A stretch of DNA of 64,000 nucleotides from Rhodanobacteraceae bacterium (GCA_004299705.1 SCQS01000012.1:62001-126000); one strand, 5' to 3'. Positions 42,293 to 52,103 are shown, numbered from the stretch's first letter. Numbers and translations: made by a program. The notes: generated by a model from the letters alone, not told the origin.

Positions 42293-43065
42293 ACCGTACC
42301 GGCTGGAACGACTACAAGTGGCGGCTGATCCACGCCGCGCCGCAGCCGCCGGCGTTGCACATGGCCCTGGACGAAGTCTTGACCGACGAAGTCGCCGCGC
42401 GCCGCCGGCCGCCCACGTTGCGGGTATGGGAATGGTCGTCGGCGTGCGTGGTGATAGGCCGCTTCCAGTCGCTGCGCAACGAGGTGGACAGCGAGGCCGC
42501 GCAGCGACACGACATCGGAATCGTGCGCCGCATCAGCGGCGGCGGCGCGATGTTCATCGAGCCCGGCAACACCATCACCTATTCACTGTACGCGCCGGAG
42601 ACCCTGGTCGCGGGCATGAATTTCCAGGAGTCCTACCAGTTCATGGACGCGTGGGTGATCAACGCCCTGCAGGAACTCGGCATCGACGTCTGGTACCAAC
42701 CGCTCAACGACATCGCCTCGCCGGCCGGCAAGATCGCCGGCGCCGCGCAAACCCGCCGCGGCGGCGCGGTACTGCACCACGTCACCATGGCCTACGACAT
42801 CGACACCACCAGGATGCTGGAGGTGTTGCGCATCGGCCGCGAAAAGCTCTCCGACAAGGCCACCCAGAGCGCGGCCAAGCGGGTCGATCCGCTGCGCAGC
42901 CAGACTGGACTTGCGCGTGCCGAAATCATCGACAAGATGATCGCGACCTTCCGCAACCGCCACGGACTGGCGATCGGCAGGATCAGGCCGGAAGAGCTGG
43001 AACGCGCGCAGGCACTGGCCGAATCGAAATTTTCATCGGATTCATGGACGGGCATCGTCCCGTAG
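42289..43065 (+). CDS. Lipoate-protein ligase A-like catalytic subunit
   Basis: A 258-residue enzyme of the LplA/BPL fold. Start GTG at 42289. Motifs: ALHMALDEVLTDEV, LRVWEWSSACVVIGRFQSLRNEVD, IVRRISGGGAMFIEPGNTITYS (Arg-Arg and Gly-rich substrate loop) and the lysine in ASPAGKIAGAAQTRRGGAVLHHVT. The usual C-terminal accessory domain is absent and is supplied by the gene just before. It would attach lipoate to 2-oxoacid dehydrogenase or GcvH lysines using ATP (family knowledge). Confidence 0.82.
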   Translation: MNRTGWNDYKWRLIHAAPQPPALHMALDEVLTDEVAARRRPPTLRVWEWSSACVVIGRFQSLRNEVDSEAAQRHDIGIVRRISGGGAMFIEPGNTITYSLYAPETLVAGMNFQESYQFMDAWVINALQELGIDVWYQPLNDIASPAGKIAGAAQTRRGGAVLHHVTMAYDIDTTRMLEVLRIGREKLSDKATQSAAKRVDPLRSQTGLARAEIIDKMIATFRNRHGLAIGRIRPEELERAQALAESKFSSDSWTGIVP

Positions 43066-43310
43066 CGCAGCGCTGGTCAAATTCCATCGTCGTCATTCAC
43101 GCGAAAGCGGGACTGCGGAGGCAGGATGCCGAAGCGAACAACGGTGAAACCGTTGGCCTGAAGGGCGCGCGGCGGGAGCCGCGCGTAGCCCAGTGCCTTT
43201 CGCATGACATCTGGAGCAGAAAGACGAGAAAAATCCATGCGCCATGACCCGCTCCGCTTGGCGACCGTACCCACGAACGGCACAATGGCGCGACCGCCCA
43301 AGGATCAACC

Positions 43311-45707
43311 ATGCGCTGGCTCCGACGCATCATCGTTGCGCTGATCGTCATCATCGTGATCGTGCTGGCGATCGGCTGGCGCCTGCTGGCCGGCAGCCGG
43401 CCACAGGCGAACGGGACTGTCGCGGTGCAGGGCATCAGCGCGCCGGTCACGATCGCGCGCGATGGCGACGGCATCCCCACGATCACTGCGCGCAATCGCC
43501 GCGACCTCGCCTGGGCGCTCGGTTTCGTGCATGGACAGGAGCGCTTCTTCCAGATGGATCTGCAGCGCCGCGTCGCCGCGGGCGAACTGGCGGCGCTGGT
43601 CGGCCCCAAGGCGCTGCCGGTCGACGAGAACCACCGCCAGCACCGCTTCCGCGCGCTCGCACAACGCGAACTGGCGCTGATGACACCACGCCAGCGCAAA
43701 TTCATGGATGCCTATACGGCCGGCGTCAATGCCGGGCTCGCGCACCTGTCGGTGCGTCCGTGGGAATATCTTCTGCTGGGCGAGAAACCGAAGCCGTGGA
43801 CGGACGCCGACACCCTGCTGACCATCGACGCGATGTCGTTCGACCTCAACCAGGACGGCGACGACCGGCGCGACCTGAACATCGCGCGGCTGCGCGCCGT
43901 GCTGCCCAGACCCCTCGTGGATTTCCTGCTGGCGCCGTCGCCGCGCTGGGAAGCGCCGATGCAGGGCGGCTCCACGTCGGCGGTGCCGCTGCCCGATGCA
44001 TCGGTGTTCGACCTGCGCAAGGCACCCGTGCAACAAGTCGCACTCGCGCAGGGCGCGCATGCCGTCGCACTGACGGATGCCGCCGACACCGGCATCGGCA
44101 GCAACGGTTTCGCCGTGGGCGGCAAGCTCACCGGCGGCGCGGCGCTGCTGGCCAACGATCCGCACCTGAGCTTGCGCGTACCCAACATCTGGTATCGCGC
44201 GCAACTGCGCTATCCCGATCCCGCCGATCCATCGAAGATGATCGACTTGAACGGCGTCACCCTGCCCGGCGCACCGGCCATGGTGATCGGCAGCAACGGC
44301 CACATCGCGTGGGGCTTCACCAACAGCGAAGGCGACTGGATGGACTGGGTCAGGGTCATCGAGAACCCCGCCAATCCCTCGCAATACAAGACGCCCGACG
44401 GCTGGACCACGCTCGTCAAGCACGATGAAACCATACACGTGAAGGGCGCGCCCGCCGTGCACATGGTCGTCAAGGACACCATCTGGGGTCCGATCATGGC
44501 CAAGGCGCCGGACGGCACGCCGCTGGCGCTGGCGTGGACCGCGCAGGATCCGCGCGCGGTCAACCTCAACCTGATGAAGCTGGAAACCGCGACCACGGTG
44601 GACCAGGCGCTGGCACTCGCGCCGACCATCGGCATCCCCCCGCAAAACCTGGTGGTTGCGGACAACGCCGGAAACATCGGTTGGTCGATCGCGGGCAGCG
44701 TGATCCCTATCCGTGCCGGCATCGATGCCTCCGTACCCTCCGACTGGTCGAAGCCCGGCACGGGTTGGGTCGGCTACGCCACACCCGCGCAGGACCCGCG
44801 CATCGTGGATCCGGCCGACGCGCGCATCTGGACCGCCAACCAGCGCATCGTGTCCGGCGACGCACTGGCGTTGATCGGTGATGGCGGCTACGACCTCGGC
44901 GCGCGTGCGCAGCAAATCCGCGATGATCTCGCCGCACACGACCACTTCATCCCGCGCGACATGCTGGACATCCAGCTCGACAACCGCGCGCTGTTCCTTG
45001 CGCGCTGGCAAAAACTGCTGCTGTCCGTGCTTGCCGCTTCGCACAACACACGCCTCGCTTCGCTGAAACCGTTCGTCGCGAACTGGCAGGCACGCGCCGC
45101 GACCGACAGCGTCGGTTACCGCATCGTGCGGATGTTCCGCGAACGCGTGCGCGAAAATGCGCTCGCACCGTTCAGCGCACGCGCCACGGCCAAGTGGAAA
45201 GATTTCACATGGCCCGACCCGCAGGCCGGCGAATACGCGGTGTGGACGATGGTCACGCAAAAGCCCGCGTGGCTGCTCGACCCGCAATACGGAAACTGGG
45301 ATGCGCTGCTGACCGATTCCGCCGAGCAGGTCGCGGACGAACTGGCCAAACTGCCCGGCCCGCTGGCGGACAAGACCTGGGGCCGTTACAACACCGCGCG
45401 CATCGACAATCCACTGTCGGTGGCGCTGCCGGGATTCATCGCCAGGTTTTTCGACATGCCGCACGTCGGGCTGCCCGGCGACAACAACATGCCACGCGTG
45501 CTGCACCCGGCCTTCGGCGCATCGATGCGCATGGACGTGCAGCCCGGCAACGAGGCTCACGCCATCCTGGAAATGCCATCGGGACAATCCGACAATCCGT
45601 TGTCACCCTGGTTCGGCAAGGGCTTCAAGGCGTGGGTACAGGGCAAACCGACACCGCTGCTGCCGGGCCCAGCCAAGTACAAATTGACTTTGCAACCCGC
45701 CCATTGA
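43311..45707 (+). CDS. Penicillin acylase family protein
   Basis: A 798-residue Ntn-hydrolase precursor. The N-terminal membrane anchor IIVALIVIIVIVLAIGWRLL is followed by the alpha chain (VTIARDGDGIPTITARNRRDLAWALGFVHGQERFFQMDLQRR). The autocatalytic Ser is in TGIGSNGFAVGGKLT (near residue 264) and begins the beta chain. Further typical segments are ALLANDPHLSLRVPNIWY and NGHIAWGFTNSEGDWMD. Such enzymes cleave amides, including acyl-homoserine lactones in some cases. The substrate cannot be read here. The 245-bp upstream spacer contains a decayed CGTCATTC repeat and no gene. Confidence 0.88.
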   Translation: MRWLRRIIVALIVIIVIVLAIGWRLLAGSRPQANGTVAVQGISAPVTIARDGDGIPTITARNRRDLAWALGFVHGQERFFQMDLQRRVAAGELAALVGPKALPVDENHRQHRFRALAQRELALMTPRQRKFMDAYTAGVNAGLAHLSVRPWEYLLLGEKPKPWTDADTLLTIDAMSFDLNQDGDDRRDLNIARLRAVLPRPLVDFLLAPSPRWEAPMQGGSTSAVPLPDASVFDLRKAPVQQVALAQGAHAVALTDAADTGIGSNGFAVGGKLTGGAALLANDPHLSLRVPNIWYRAQLRYPDPADPSKMIDLNGVTLPGAPAMVIGSNGHIAWGFTNSEGDWMDWVRVIENPANPSQYKTPDGWTTLVKHDETIHVKGAPAVHMVVKDTIWGPIMAKAPDGTPLALAWTAQDPRAVNLNLMKLETATTVDQALALAPTIGIPPQNLVVADNAGNIGWSIAGSVIPIRAGIDASVPSDWSKPGTGWVGYATPAQDPRIVDPADARIWTANQRIVSGDALALIGDGGYDLGARAQQIRDDLAAHDHFIPRDMLDIQLDNRALFLARWQKLLLSVLAASHNTRLASLKPFVANWQARAATDSVGYRIVRMFRERVRENALAPFSARATAKWKDFTWPDPQAGEYAVWTMVTQKPAWLLDPQYGNWDALLTDSAEQVADELAKLPGPLADKTWGRYNTARIDNPLSVALPGFIARFFDMPHVGLPGDNNMPRVLHPAFGASMRMDVQPGNEAHAILEMPSGQSDNPLSPWFGKGFKAWVQGKPTPLLPGPAKYKLTLQPAH

Positions 45708-45785
45708 CATCAGCGGCCACGCGGGCCTGAAAATCGTGAAGCAGTCCGCTTGCAACACCCGTCGCCACGCCGCGACTATCGACGC

Positions 45786-46601
45786 ATGAAATCCGCACAT
45801 TCAGCCTCCACGAAATTCGGCACGCTCGCGCGGTGTCTGCTGGTGCTTGTCGCGCTGGCACCGTTGGTCGCCTGCAGCCAGGCCTCGCAGGGCATCGCCA
45901 GCCATGACGTCGTGTACGACAACATCCACTTCCACGTGGTGACCATCGACCTCGCCAAGGCAAACTTGAGCCTGCATTGGCGCGACCCCGTCACCGGCAC
46001 GCCGTATTCCAGCATCCATGCCCTGAAAACATGGGGCGCGGCACACGGCAAGACCCTGCTGTTCGCCGCCAACGCCGGCATTTACGACGCCCATGGCGAG
46101 CCCCTCGGCTTGTACGTGGAAAACGGCAAGGTCATGAAGCCGCTCAACACCGCGCACGGCAACCCCGCCGCCGGCAACTTCTCGCTGCTGCCCAACGGCG
46201 TGTTCGCGATCGACGCCAACGGGCACGCCAGCGTGCAGACCACCACCGACTTCGCCGCGGCCCACGCTTCGCCGCGCATCGCCACCCAATCGGGGCCGAT
46301 GCTGGTGATCGACGGCAAGCTCAACCCGCACTTCGAGGCCGCGTCGGACAGCTCCAAGTGGCGCAGCGGCGTGTGCACGCCGACACCCGGCAAGGCCATG
46401 TTCGTGGTCAGCACCGCGCCCGTGAACTTCCACACCTTCGCCACCCTGTTTCGCGACAAGCTGGGTTGCCGCAACGCGCTGTACCTCGACGGCACGCTAT
46501 CGCAGATTTACGTGGGCGGCGATTATTACGGCGCCCCGGCGTTCATGGTGAAGCCGTACGCGGGCATCTTTGCAGTGTTTGTACCTGCGTCCCCAAGCTG
46601 A
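45786..46601 (+). CDS. Phosphodiester glycosidase (NAGPA-domain) lipoprotein
   Basis: A 271-residue protein. The lipoprotein signal is LLVLVALAPLVAC, with lipobox LVAC. The NAGPA/DUF2233 domain follows with LLFAANAGIYDAHGEPLGLY, HASPRIATQSGPMLVIDGK, CRNALYLDGTLSQIYVGG and a C-terminal PYAGIFAVFVP. Family knowledge: hydrolysis of sugar phosphodiesters such as N-acetylglucosamine-1-phosphodiester, possibly on cell-wall or exopolysaccharide substrates. I chose the ATG at 45786 because it directly starts the signal peptide. Confidence 0.82.
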   Translation: MKSAHSASTKFGTLARCLLVLVALAPLVACSQASQGIASHDVVYDNIHFHVVTIDLAKANLSLHWRDPVTGTPYSSIHALKTWGAAHGKTLLFAANAGIYDAHGEPLGLYVENGKVMKPLNTAHGNPAAGNFSLLPNGVFAIDANGHASVQTTTDFAAAHASPRIATQSGPMLVIDGKLNPHFEAASDSSKWRSGVCTPTPGKAMFVVSTAPVNFHTFATLFRDKLGCRNALYLDGTLSQIYVGGDYYGAPAFMVKPYAGIFAVFVPASPS

Positions 46602-46776
46602 CCCGCCACGTGGCGGCCATCGCAAAGCGGGTGTCGCTCCGCGTCCCAAAACAGAAGTTGCGGGCCCGTACGCCAACGTCCGCTGCGCGATCCGTTGCAG
46701 CCATGATCCGCCAAGCTCGCCTTGAGCTGTACTGCGCCTTTGCTCATGAAGCCGGCACTGGCGCGCGTGGCGTGAA

Positions 46777-47386
46777 TTTGACGTCGCGAAGTCCCTGGGC
46801 CACGGTTTCCCCAAGGAAGGCCACGAAGTCATGCTGGGTTCGCGTGAGCCGGGGAAACTGGTCGCTTGGGTGCGCGAAAGCGGCAAACGCGCGTCCTGTG
46901 GGACGTTTCTCGAGACGACGAATTTCAGTGAACTCGCAGTCTTTGCAGTCAACGGGGTCAAAACCGTGGACGCAATCCAGTTGGCCGGAGCGGACAACTT
47001 CAACGGCAAGGTGGTGATCGACGCCACCAATCCCTTGGACATGTCGGGTGCCCCCCCAAGCTGGTTGGCGCACCCGGCACCTCCAGCTGCGAGCTCATCC
47101 AGCAAGCCCTGACAGAAGCGTTGGTCGTCAAGGCTTGAATACCGTGGGCAACGCACACTTCTACAAGCCCGATTTTCCGGGTGGCCCGCCAAGCATGTTC
47201 ATGTGCGGCGACGACGCCAAGGCGAAAGAACAGGTCGCGCGCATCTGCGAAGCCTTCGGCTGGATTCCCGTCGATGTCGGCGGCATCGGGCTTGCGCATT
47301 ATCTTGAAGCCACCGCCGTGGTCTGGATCATCACCGCGTTTGCGGGCGGGCATTGGAATCAGGCGTTCAAATTGTCGAGGAAGTGA
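46777..47386 (+). pseudogene. Decayed NAD(P)-binding F420-dependent reductase-like gene
   Basis: Pieces of one family occur in different frames. DVAKSLGHGFPKEGHEVMLGSREP through VVIDATNPLDMSGAPP is in one frame (46777-47060). NTVGNAHFYKPDFPGGPPSMF through FAGGHWNQAFKLSRK is in another (47140-47386). The start with the dinucleotide-binding GxGxxG motif and the middle region are missing or scrambled. This is a relic of an NADPH-dependent F420 reductase-like oxidoreductase, with no evident start codon. The 46602-46776 stretch holds nothing I recognise. Confidence 0.8.
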
Positions 47387-47414
47387 GCGATTGGAGGCAC
47401 GCGGGAGGCAAAAT

Positions 47415-47473
47415 TTGTCGTCCTTCCGGGATGGCCCGCAGCTTCATCGCGGGCGGCCCTGGAATGACGACAA
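47415..47473. repeat. Palindromic repeat of the GTCATTCC family
   Basis: Arms TTGTCGTCCTTCCGGG and its approximate inverse ending CCTGGAATGACGACAA, with an inner GCCCGC/GCGGGC stem. Same family as the core of 11449-11733. It is also followed by GGTTGCTGACC and GCGAATCAGGA, sequences seen there too. Confidence 0.8.
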
Positions 47474-47575
47474 ACGTTGGTTGCTGACCTGTAGCGAATC
47501 AGGAGTAACCAAGGTTTCACATGCAGCGCGATATTTTCCCACTTTGATTCATCGATCATCCGACGGGAGCGCGCC

Positions 47576-48052
47576 ATGCCCAAGACAATCCACCTCAAGG
47601 TAAACGGCAAGCAGCACACGGTCGATACCGAGCCCGGCACAATGCTGCTGTATGTGTTGCGTGACCAGTTGGGGCTGCACGGGCCCAAGTTCGGTTGCGG
47701 CCTTTCGGAATGCGGCGCGTGCACCATCCATCTGGACGGCGCCGCGGTGCGTTCTTGCGTGCTTCCGGTCACTGCCGCCGAGGGCCGAGCGATCACCACG
47801 CTCGAGGGCCTCGGCAGCGTGGACAAGCCGGGTCCGCTGCAGCAGGCGTTCATCGACGAACAAGCCGTGCAGTGCGGCTACTGCATCAACGGCATGATCA
47901 TGACCGCACAGGCGTTCCTCGATTCGCATCCGAACCCGAGCCGGGATGACATCAAGCAGGCCCTTAACGGCAATCTGTGCCGCTGTGGCACGCACATGCG
48001 CATCGTTCGCGCCATCGAACGTGCCGCGAAGAACTGGAGGAAGGCATCATGA
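47576..48052 (+). CDS. iorA: (2Fe-2S) subunit of a molybdenum hydroxylase (IorA-like)
   Basis: A 158-residue small subunit of the xanthine oxidase family. The plant-type [2Fe-2S] cluster motif is CGLSECGACTIHLDGAAVRSC, and the second cluster motif is QCGYCINGMIM with LCRCGTH. It passes electrons from the Mo centre of IorB. The length fits the isoquinoline 1-oxidoreductase alpha subunit. The stop overlaps the iorB start (ATGA). The physiological substrate is unknown, so the symbol denotes family only. Confidence 0.88.
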   Translation: MPKTIHLKVNGKQHTVDTEPGTMLLYVLRDQLGLHGPKFGCGLSECGACTIHLDGAAVRSCVLPVTAAEGRAITTLEGLGSVDKPGPLQQAFIDEQAVQCGYCINGMIMTAQAFLDSHPNPSRDDIKQALNGNLCRCGTHMRIVRAIERAAKNWRKAS

Positions 48053-50385
48053 ACGCGCGACCCGAATCCGCATCCGCGACTTCCGACATTTCCGGTTTCG
48101 GCGCCAGCCGCCGCCAGTTCCTCAAGACCTCGGGTGGCCTCGTGCTGGGCTTCAGCCTGCTCGGGCCGCTGGCCGCGCTTGCCCAGCAGCCCGCCACGCG
48201 CATTCCTGCCAGCCCGAGTGGAGGTGCGCAGACGTTTCCGGCCGTCGACCCGGCCAAACTCGACGCGTGGCTCGCGATCCACCCCGACAACACCGCGACG
48301 CTGTTCACGGGCAAGGTCGAACAGGGCAACGGGTCGCCCAATGCGCTGGCGCAGATCGCAGCCGAGGAACTCGATTTCCCGTTCGACAAGCTGTTCGTGG
48401 TAATGGGCACCACCACCGACACGGTAGATCAGGGACCGACCTACGGCAGCATGGCGGTCCGTTACGCCGGCCCGCAGATCCGCCATGCGGCGGCCGCGGG
48501 ACGCCAGGTACTGTTGTCGATGGCGAGCAAACGGCTGCATGTACCGGTGGAGCAACTCACGGTGCGTGACGGCGTCGTCTCCGTCACGGGCGATACCAAA
48601 CGCAGCATCACCTACGGCGAGCTGGTGGACGGCAAGCGCCTCGACGTGACGATCGGCGCGACCGGCAAGACGTTCGGCATGAAGGTGGCACCGGATGCCA
48701 AGCTCAAGGATCCGTCGCAATACACAATCGTCGGCACGTCGGTGCCGCGCAAGGACATTCCGGGCAAGGTCACGGGAGCGTTCACCTATGTGCACGACGT
48801 CAAGGTACCGAACATGCTGCACGGGCGCGTGGTGCGGCCCTACGGCATCGAGTCGAACCTGCTGAGCGTGGACGAAAGCGGTCTCAAGGACATCCCGGGA
48901 TTCGTCGCGGTGGTGCGTCAGCGCAACTTTCTGGGTGTGGTTGCGAAAACCGAGTGGGGCGCGATCAAGGCTGCCGAAAAACTGGGCTCCAAGCTGGTCC
49001 GCAAGGGCCCCACCGACGGTCAGGCCAAGTGGTCTGACTGGCAAGGGTTGCCGGCGATGGACGATCTCTGGGAAACGCTGCGGCATGCGTCGGGCAAGGA
49101 CATCACGGTGGCCAAGCGTGGCGACGTCGATGCGGCCTTGCGAAAGGGAGCAAAGAGATTCAAGGCAACTTTTCGCACGCCGTTCGAAACCCACGGTTCC
49201 ATCGGCCCGGAACTCGCGATTGCCGATGTCGGCAAGGGCTATGCGAAGTTCTGGGCCGGCACCCAGATGCCCCACCAGGCGCGGCGCGACATGGCCGAAC
49301 TGCTGGACCTTCCGGTCGAGAACGTCGAGGTGAACTGGGTCGAGGCATCCGGCCAATACGGCCGCAACGGCCTCGAACCCGTGATGGCGGACGCCGCGAT
49401 CATGTCGCGCGCGGTCGGGCGTCCGGTGCGCGTGCAGTGGATGCGCTGGGATTCGCACGGCTGGGATCCCAAGGAACCGCCCATCGTGCAGGATCTCGAA
49501 GGCGCGTTGGACAAGGATGGCAATGTCACCGCGTGGCACCACCACATGTGGGTACCGACCTTCAGCGACACACGTTTGCTCGCTTCCGAACTGATCGGCA
49601 AGCCGGTCGGACAGGTGCATCTCGGCGATGCCGCGATCAAGTACGAATACGAGTTCGACAACGCCGATGTCGTCGCGCATGGCGAAGGCCGGGTTGGCGT
49701 GATCACCGCGTGGATGCGCGCGCCGGGACAGCTTGAAACCACCTTCGCGATGGAATCCTTCATCGACGAACTGGCGGCGGCAGCGCACCAGGACCCGCTG
49801 GCGTTCCGATTGAAATACCTGAAGGAGCCGCGCGCGCTCGCGGTGCTGAACGCGGCCGCCAAACAGTACGGCTGGAAAAGCCGGCCGTCGTTCCAGGGCA
49901 GGCAGCCGGGAAGCAAGGCCACGGGTCGCGGCCTTGCCTGGGTCAACCGCGACGGCAGCCGCGTCGCCACCATCGCGGACGTCGTGGTTGATCGCGATAC
50001 CGGCGGCATTTGGGTCAAGCGCGTGGTGGTGGCGCACGACTGCGGATTGGTGATCAGCCCCGACGGCATGCGCAACCAGATCGAGGGCAACGTGATCCAG
50101 TCGATGAGCCGCACGCTGCACGAGGAAATCACCTTCAACCGCGCGCACGTCACCAGCCGCGACTGGGCGAGCTATCCGATCCTCACCTTCAACGAGATCC
50201 CCGACAACATAGAAATGGTGTTCGTCAACAACAGTGCCAAGTACCCATCGAATGGCGGCGGCGAACCTTCGACCTGTCCCACCGCGGCGGTCATCAGCAA
50301 CGCCGTCTATGACGCGGTCGGCATACGCCTGCGCCAGACGCCGTTCCGGCCGCAGCGCGTCAAAGCGGCACTTGCCAGGGCGTGA
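48049..50385 (+). CDS. iorB: Molybdopterin-binding subunit, IorB-like, Tat-exported
   Basis: A 778-residue catalytic subunit. The N-terminal twin-arginine signal SRRQFLKTSGGLVLGF indicates export of the folded enzyme to the periplasm with IorA. Motifs: GNGSPNALAQIAAEELDFPFDK, DQGPTYGSMAVRYAGPQIR, FETHGSIGPELAIAD, RVQWMRWDSHGWDP, and near the end SNGGGEPSTCPTAAVISNAVYDA. Oxidises aldehydes or N-heterocycles in known relatives. No cytochrome c subunit is encoded nearby, so the electron acceptor is open. Confidence 0.88.
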   Translation: MNARPESASATSDISGFGASRRQFLKTSGGLVLGFSLLGPLAALAQQPATRIPASPSGGAQTFPAVDPAKLDAWLAIHPDNTATLFTGKVEQGNGSPNALAQIAAEELDFPFDKLFVVMGTTTDTVDQGPTYGSMAVRYAGPQIRHAAAAGRQVLLSMASKRLHVPVEQLTVRDGVVSVTGDTKRSITYGELVDGKRLDVTIGATGKTFGMKVAPDAKLKDPSQYTIVGTSVPRKDIPGKVTGAFTYVHDVKVPNMLHGRVVRPYGIESNLLSVDESGLKDIPGFVAVVRQRNFLGVVAKTEWGAIKAAEKLGSKLVRKGPTDGQAKWSDWQGLPAMDDLWETLRHASGKDITVAKRGDVDAALRKGAKRFKATFRTPFETHGSIGPELAIADVGKGYAKFWAGTQMPHQARRDMAELLDLPVENVEVNWVEASGQYGRNGLEPVMADAAIMSRAVGRPVRVQWMRWDSHGWDPKEPPIVQDLEGALDKDGNVTAWHHHMWVPTFSDTRLLASELIGKPVGQVHLGDAAIKYEYEFDNADVVAHGEGRVGVITAWMRAPGQLETTFAMESFIDELAAAAHQDPLAFRLKYLKEPRALAVLNAAAKQYGWKSRPSFQGRQPGSKATGRGLAWVNRDGSRVATIADVVVDRDTGGIWVKRVVVAHDCGLVISPDGMRNQIEGNVIQSMSRTLHEEITFNRAHVTSRDWASYPILTFNEIPDNIEMVFVNNSAKYPSNGGGEPSTCPTAAVISNAVYDAVGIRLRQTPFRPQRVKAALARA

Positions 50386-50418
50386 CGTTCCCGTGATCAC
50401 TTGCACAGGATGTCATCC

Positions 50419-51492
50419 ATGAGCAGCGCGGCGGAGTGGCGCGCGCTGATCGACGCGATCGGCGATCTCCCGGATGGCGCACCAACCGCGGCGCTGGCGA
50501 CGCTGGTTCGCACGCGCGGTTCGACCTTTCGCCACGCCGGCACGCGGATGCTGGTGCATGTCGATGGACGAGTCGTCTGCGAACTTTCTGGCGGCTGCCC
50601 GCAAAGCGACATCGTCGCGCGCGCCCGTGCGGTCATCCTTGAGGGCAAACCCTTGCGGGTTGCCTACAACGCCGAATCGGGTCTGGACGTGTTGATGGAG
50701 ATGGGCTGTGGCGGCGAACTCGAAGTGCTGATCGAACCTATCGAACGCAACGAGGCCATGCCATGGCTGGCGCCGATCGAAACCTGTCTGCGCGAACGCC
50801 GGCCGGCCACGCTGGCAACCTGGTTCGCGCGCGATGGCGCGACCATTGCACCATGCCATGCGCTCGGCGATGGCACGACAAGGAGCACGCCCGCGCACGA
50901 CACCCTCCATGCTGCTCTCCTTCGGCTGCGGCCGGAGCGAGCCACGGTGATCGCCGTGACCGATGCAGGTGGTCACGACGAGATCCTGCTCGAACCGGTG
51001 CAACCACCGCACTCGCTGGTCGTGATTGGCAGCAACGCCACCTCGCATGCGCTGCTGCGCTTGGCTGACGCGCTTGGCTGGCAAGCCACGCTGGTGGACA
51101 ACGACCCACGCCGACTCGATGTCTCCAGTCTGTCGCCGGCAATCGTCACTTGCTGCGCGGCGCCGGCCCGGTTGCGCCAATCGCTCGTGCTCGATCCGTC
51201 CACCTCGGTGATGGTGATGACCCACAACCTCGCACAGGACGCGGCTTGCCTGCACGCGCTGGAAGGCATGCCGCTCGCCTACGTCGGCGCACTGAGTTCG
51301 CGCGAGCGGGCAGCACTGCTGCGCGCCGGACTGGAAGCGCCCGGATGGGCGTTGCACGCGCCCGCAGGACTGGACATCGGCGCCAACACACCCGGGGAAA
51401 TCGCGTTATCGATCGCTGCGGAAATCCTGGCCGTCCAGCGCGCACGTGAGGGTGGTCCGCTACGTGCCGGCGTCAGCGCTGTCCACGCATGA
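50419..51492 (+). CDS. XdhC/CoxI-family molybdenum cofactor maturation protein
   Basis: A 357-residue protein. The N-terminal XdhC/CoxI domain contains LATLVRTRGSTFRHAGTRMLV, CELSGGCPQSDIV and YNAESGLDVLMEMGCGGELEVLIEP (GCGG motif). The C-terminal Rossmann domain has HSLVVIGSNATSHALLRLADALGW and LAYVGALSSRERAALLRAGL. Known role: binds Moco, supports sulfuration and insertion into xanthine-dehydrogenase-type enzymes, here surely IorB. AGGA before the ATG at 50419 favours that start over 50410. It overlaps the next gene by ATGA. Confidence 0.88.
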   Translation: MSSAAEWRALIDAIGDLPDGAPTAALATLVRTRGSTFRHAGTRMLVHVDGRVVCELSGGCPQSDIVARARAVILEGKPLRVAYNAESGLDVLMEMGCGGELEVLIEPIERNEAMPWLAPIETCLRERRPATLATWFARDGATIAPCHALGDGTTRSTPAHDTLHAALLRLRPERATVIAVTDAGGHDEILLEPVQPPHSLVVIGSNATSHALLRLADALGWQATLVDNDPRRLDVSSLSPAIVTCCAAPARLRQSLVLDPSTSVMVMTHNLAQDAACLHALEGMPLAYVGALSSRERAALLRAGLEAPGWALHAPAGLDIGANTPGEIALSIAAEILAVQRAREGGPLRAGVSAVHA

Positions 51493-52103
51493 ATACATCG
51501 TCACACCGCCATCAAGAGGCGATCGTGGTGCTGCTGGCCGCCGGCGAAGGCCGCCGCTTCGGCGCACTGAAACAACTGGCGATCATTGATGGCGAGTCGA
51601 TGGTCCGTCGTGTGGCACGCACACTGTTGCGCCTGCGTCTCCCCATGCTGGTAGTGACCGGCGCCGGCGGAAACGCCGTAGCCGATGCGTTGGCCGGGTT
51701 GCCCGTCACATGCATACGGAATTCTGATTGGCGCGACGGTCTGGGCGCATCACTCGGCGCCGGTATCCGCGCAGTGCGCGAACGTTTTCCAGATGCCTTG
51801 GCGGCACTGGTTTGTCTGGCAGACCATCCCCTGCTCGATGCGCGTGCGCTGCAAGCCATGCTCGACCGGCATGCGCTGGAACCCGAGCGCATCTTCGCAG
51901 TCGACCATGCCGGTGCGCCGGGTCCTCCGGTGTTGTTCCCTGCCGATTGCTTTTCAGAACTCGCCGCGTGGCATGGCGCGGAAGGCGCGCAGGCGTGGCT
52001 CCACAGCCAAGGTTCGCGTGTCGAGCGAGTGCCTCTCGACGTGACCGACGTGGATACGCCGGCTGATCTGGACCGCGTGAGGCAGCAACTCATGAGTGTA
52101 TGA
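51489..52103 (+). CDS. MobA/MocA-type molybdenum cofactor nucleotidyltransferase
   Basis: A 204-residue enzyme. Nucleotide-binding motif VVLLAAGEGRRFGALKQLAIIDG (LAAGxGxRFG), RNSDWRDGLGASLGAGI, LVCLADHPLLD, and GPPVLFPADCFSELAAW before a DVDTPADLDRV end. This is the MocA pattern: transfer of CMP to molybdopterin to give the dinucleotide cofactor used by IorAB-type enzymes. Last gene of the operon. The 187 bp to dapE shows nothing I can support. Confidence 0.85.
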   Translation: MNTSSHRHQEAIVVLLAAGEGRRFGALKQLAIIDGESMVRRVARTLLRLRLPMLVVTGAGGNAVADALAGLPVTCIRNSDWRDGLGASLGAGIRAVRERFPDALAALVCLADHPLLDARALQAMLDRHALEPERIFAVDHAGAPGPPVLFPADCFSELAAWHGAEGAQAWLHSQGSRVERVPLDVTDVDTPADLDRVRQQLMSV

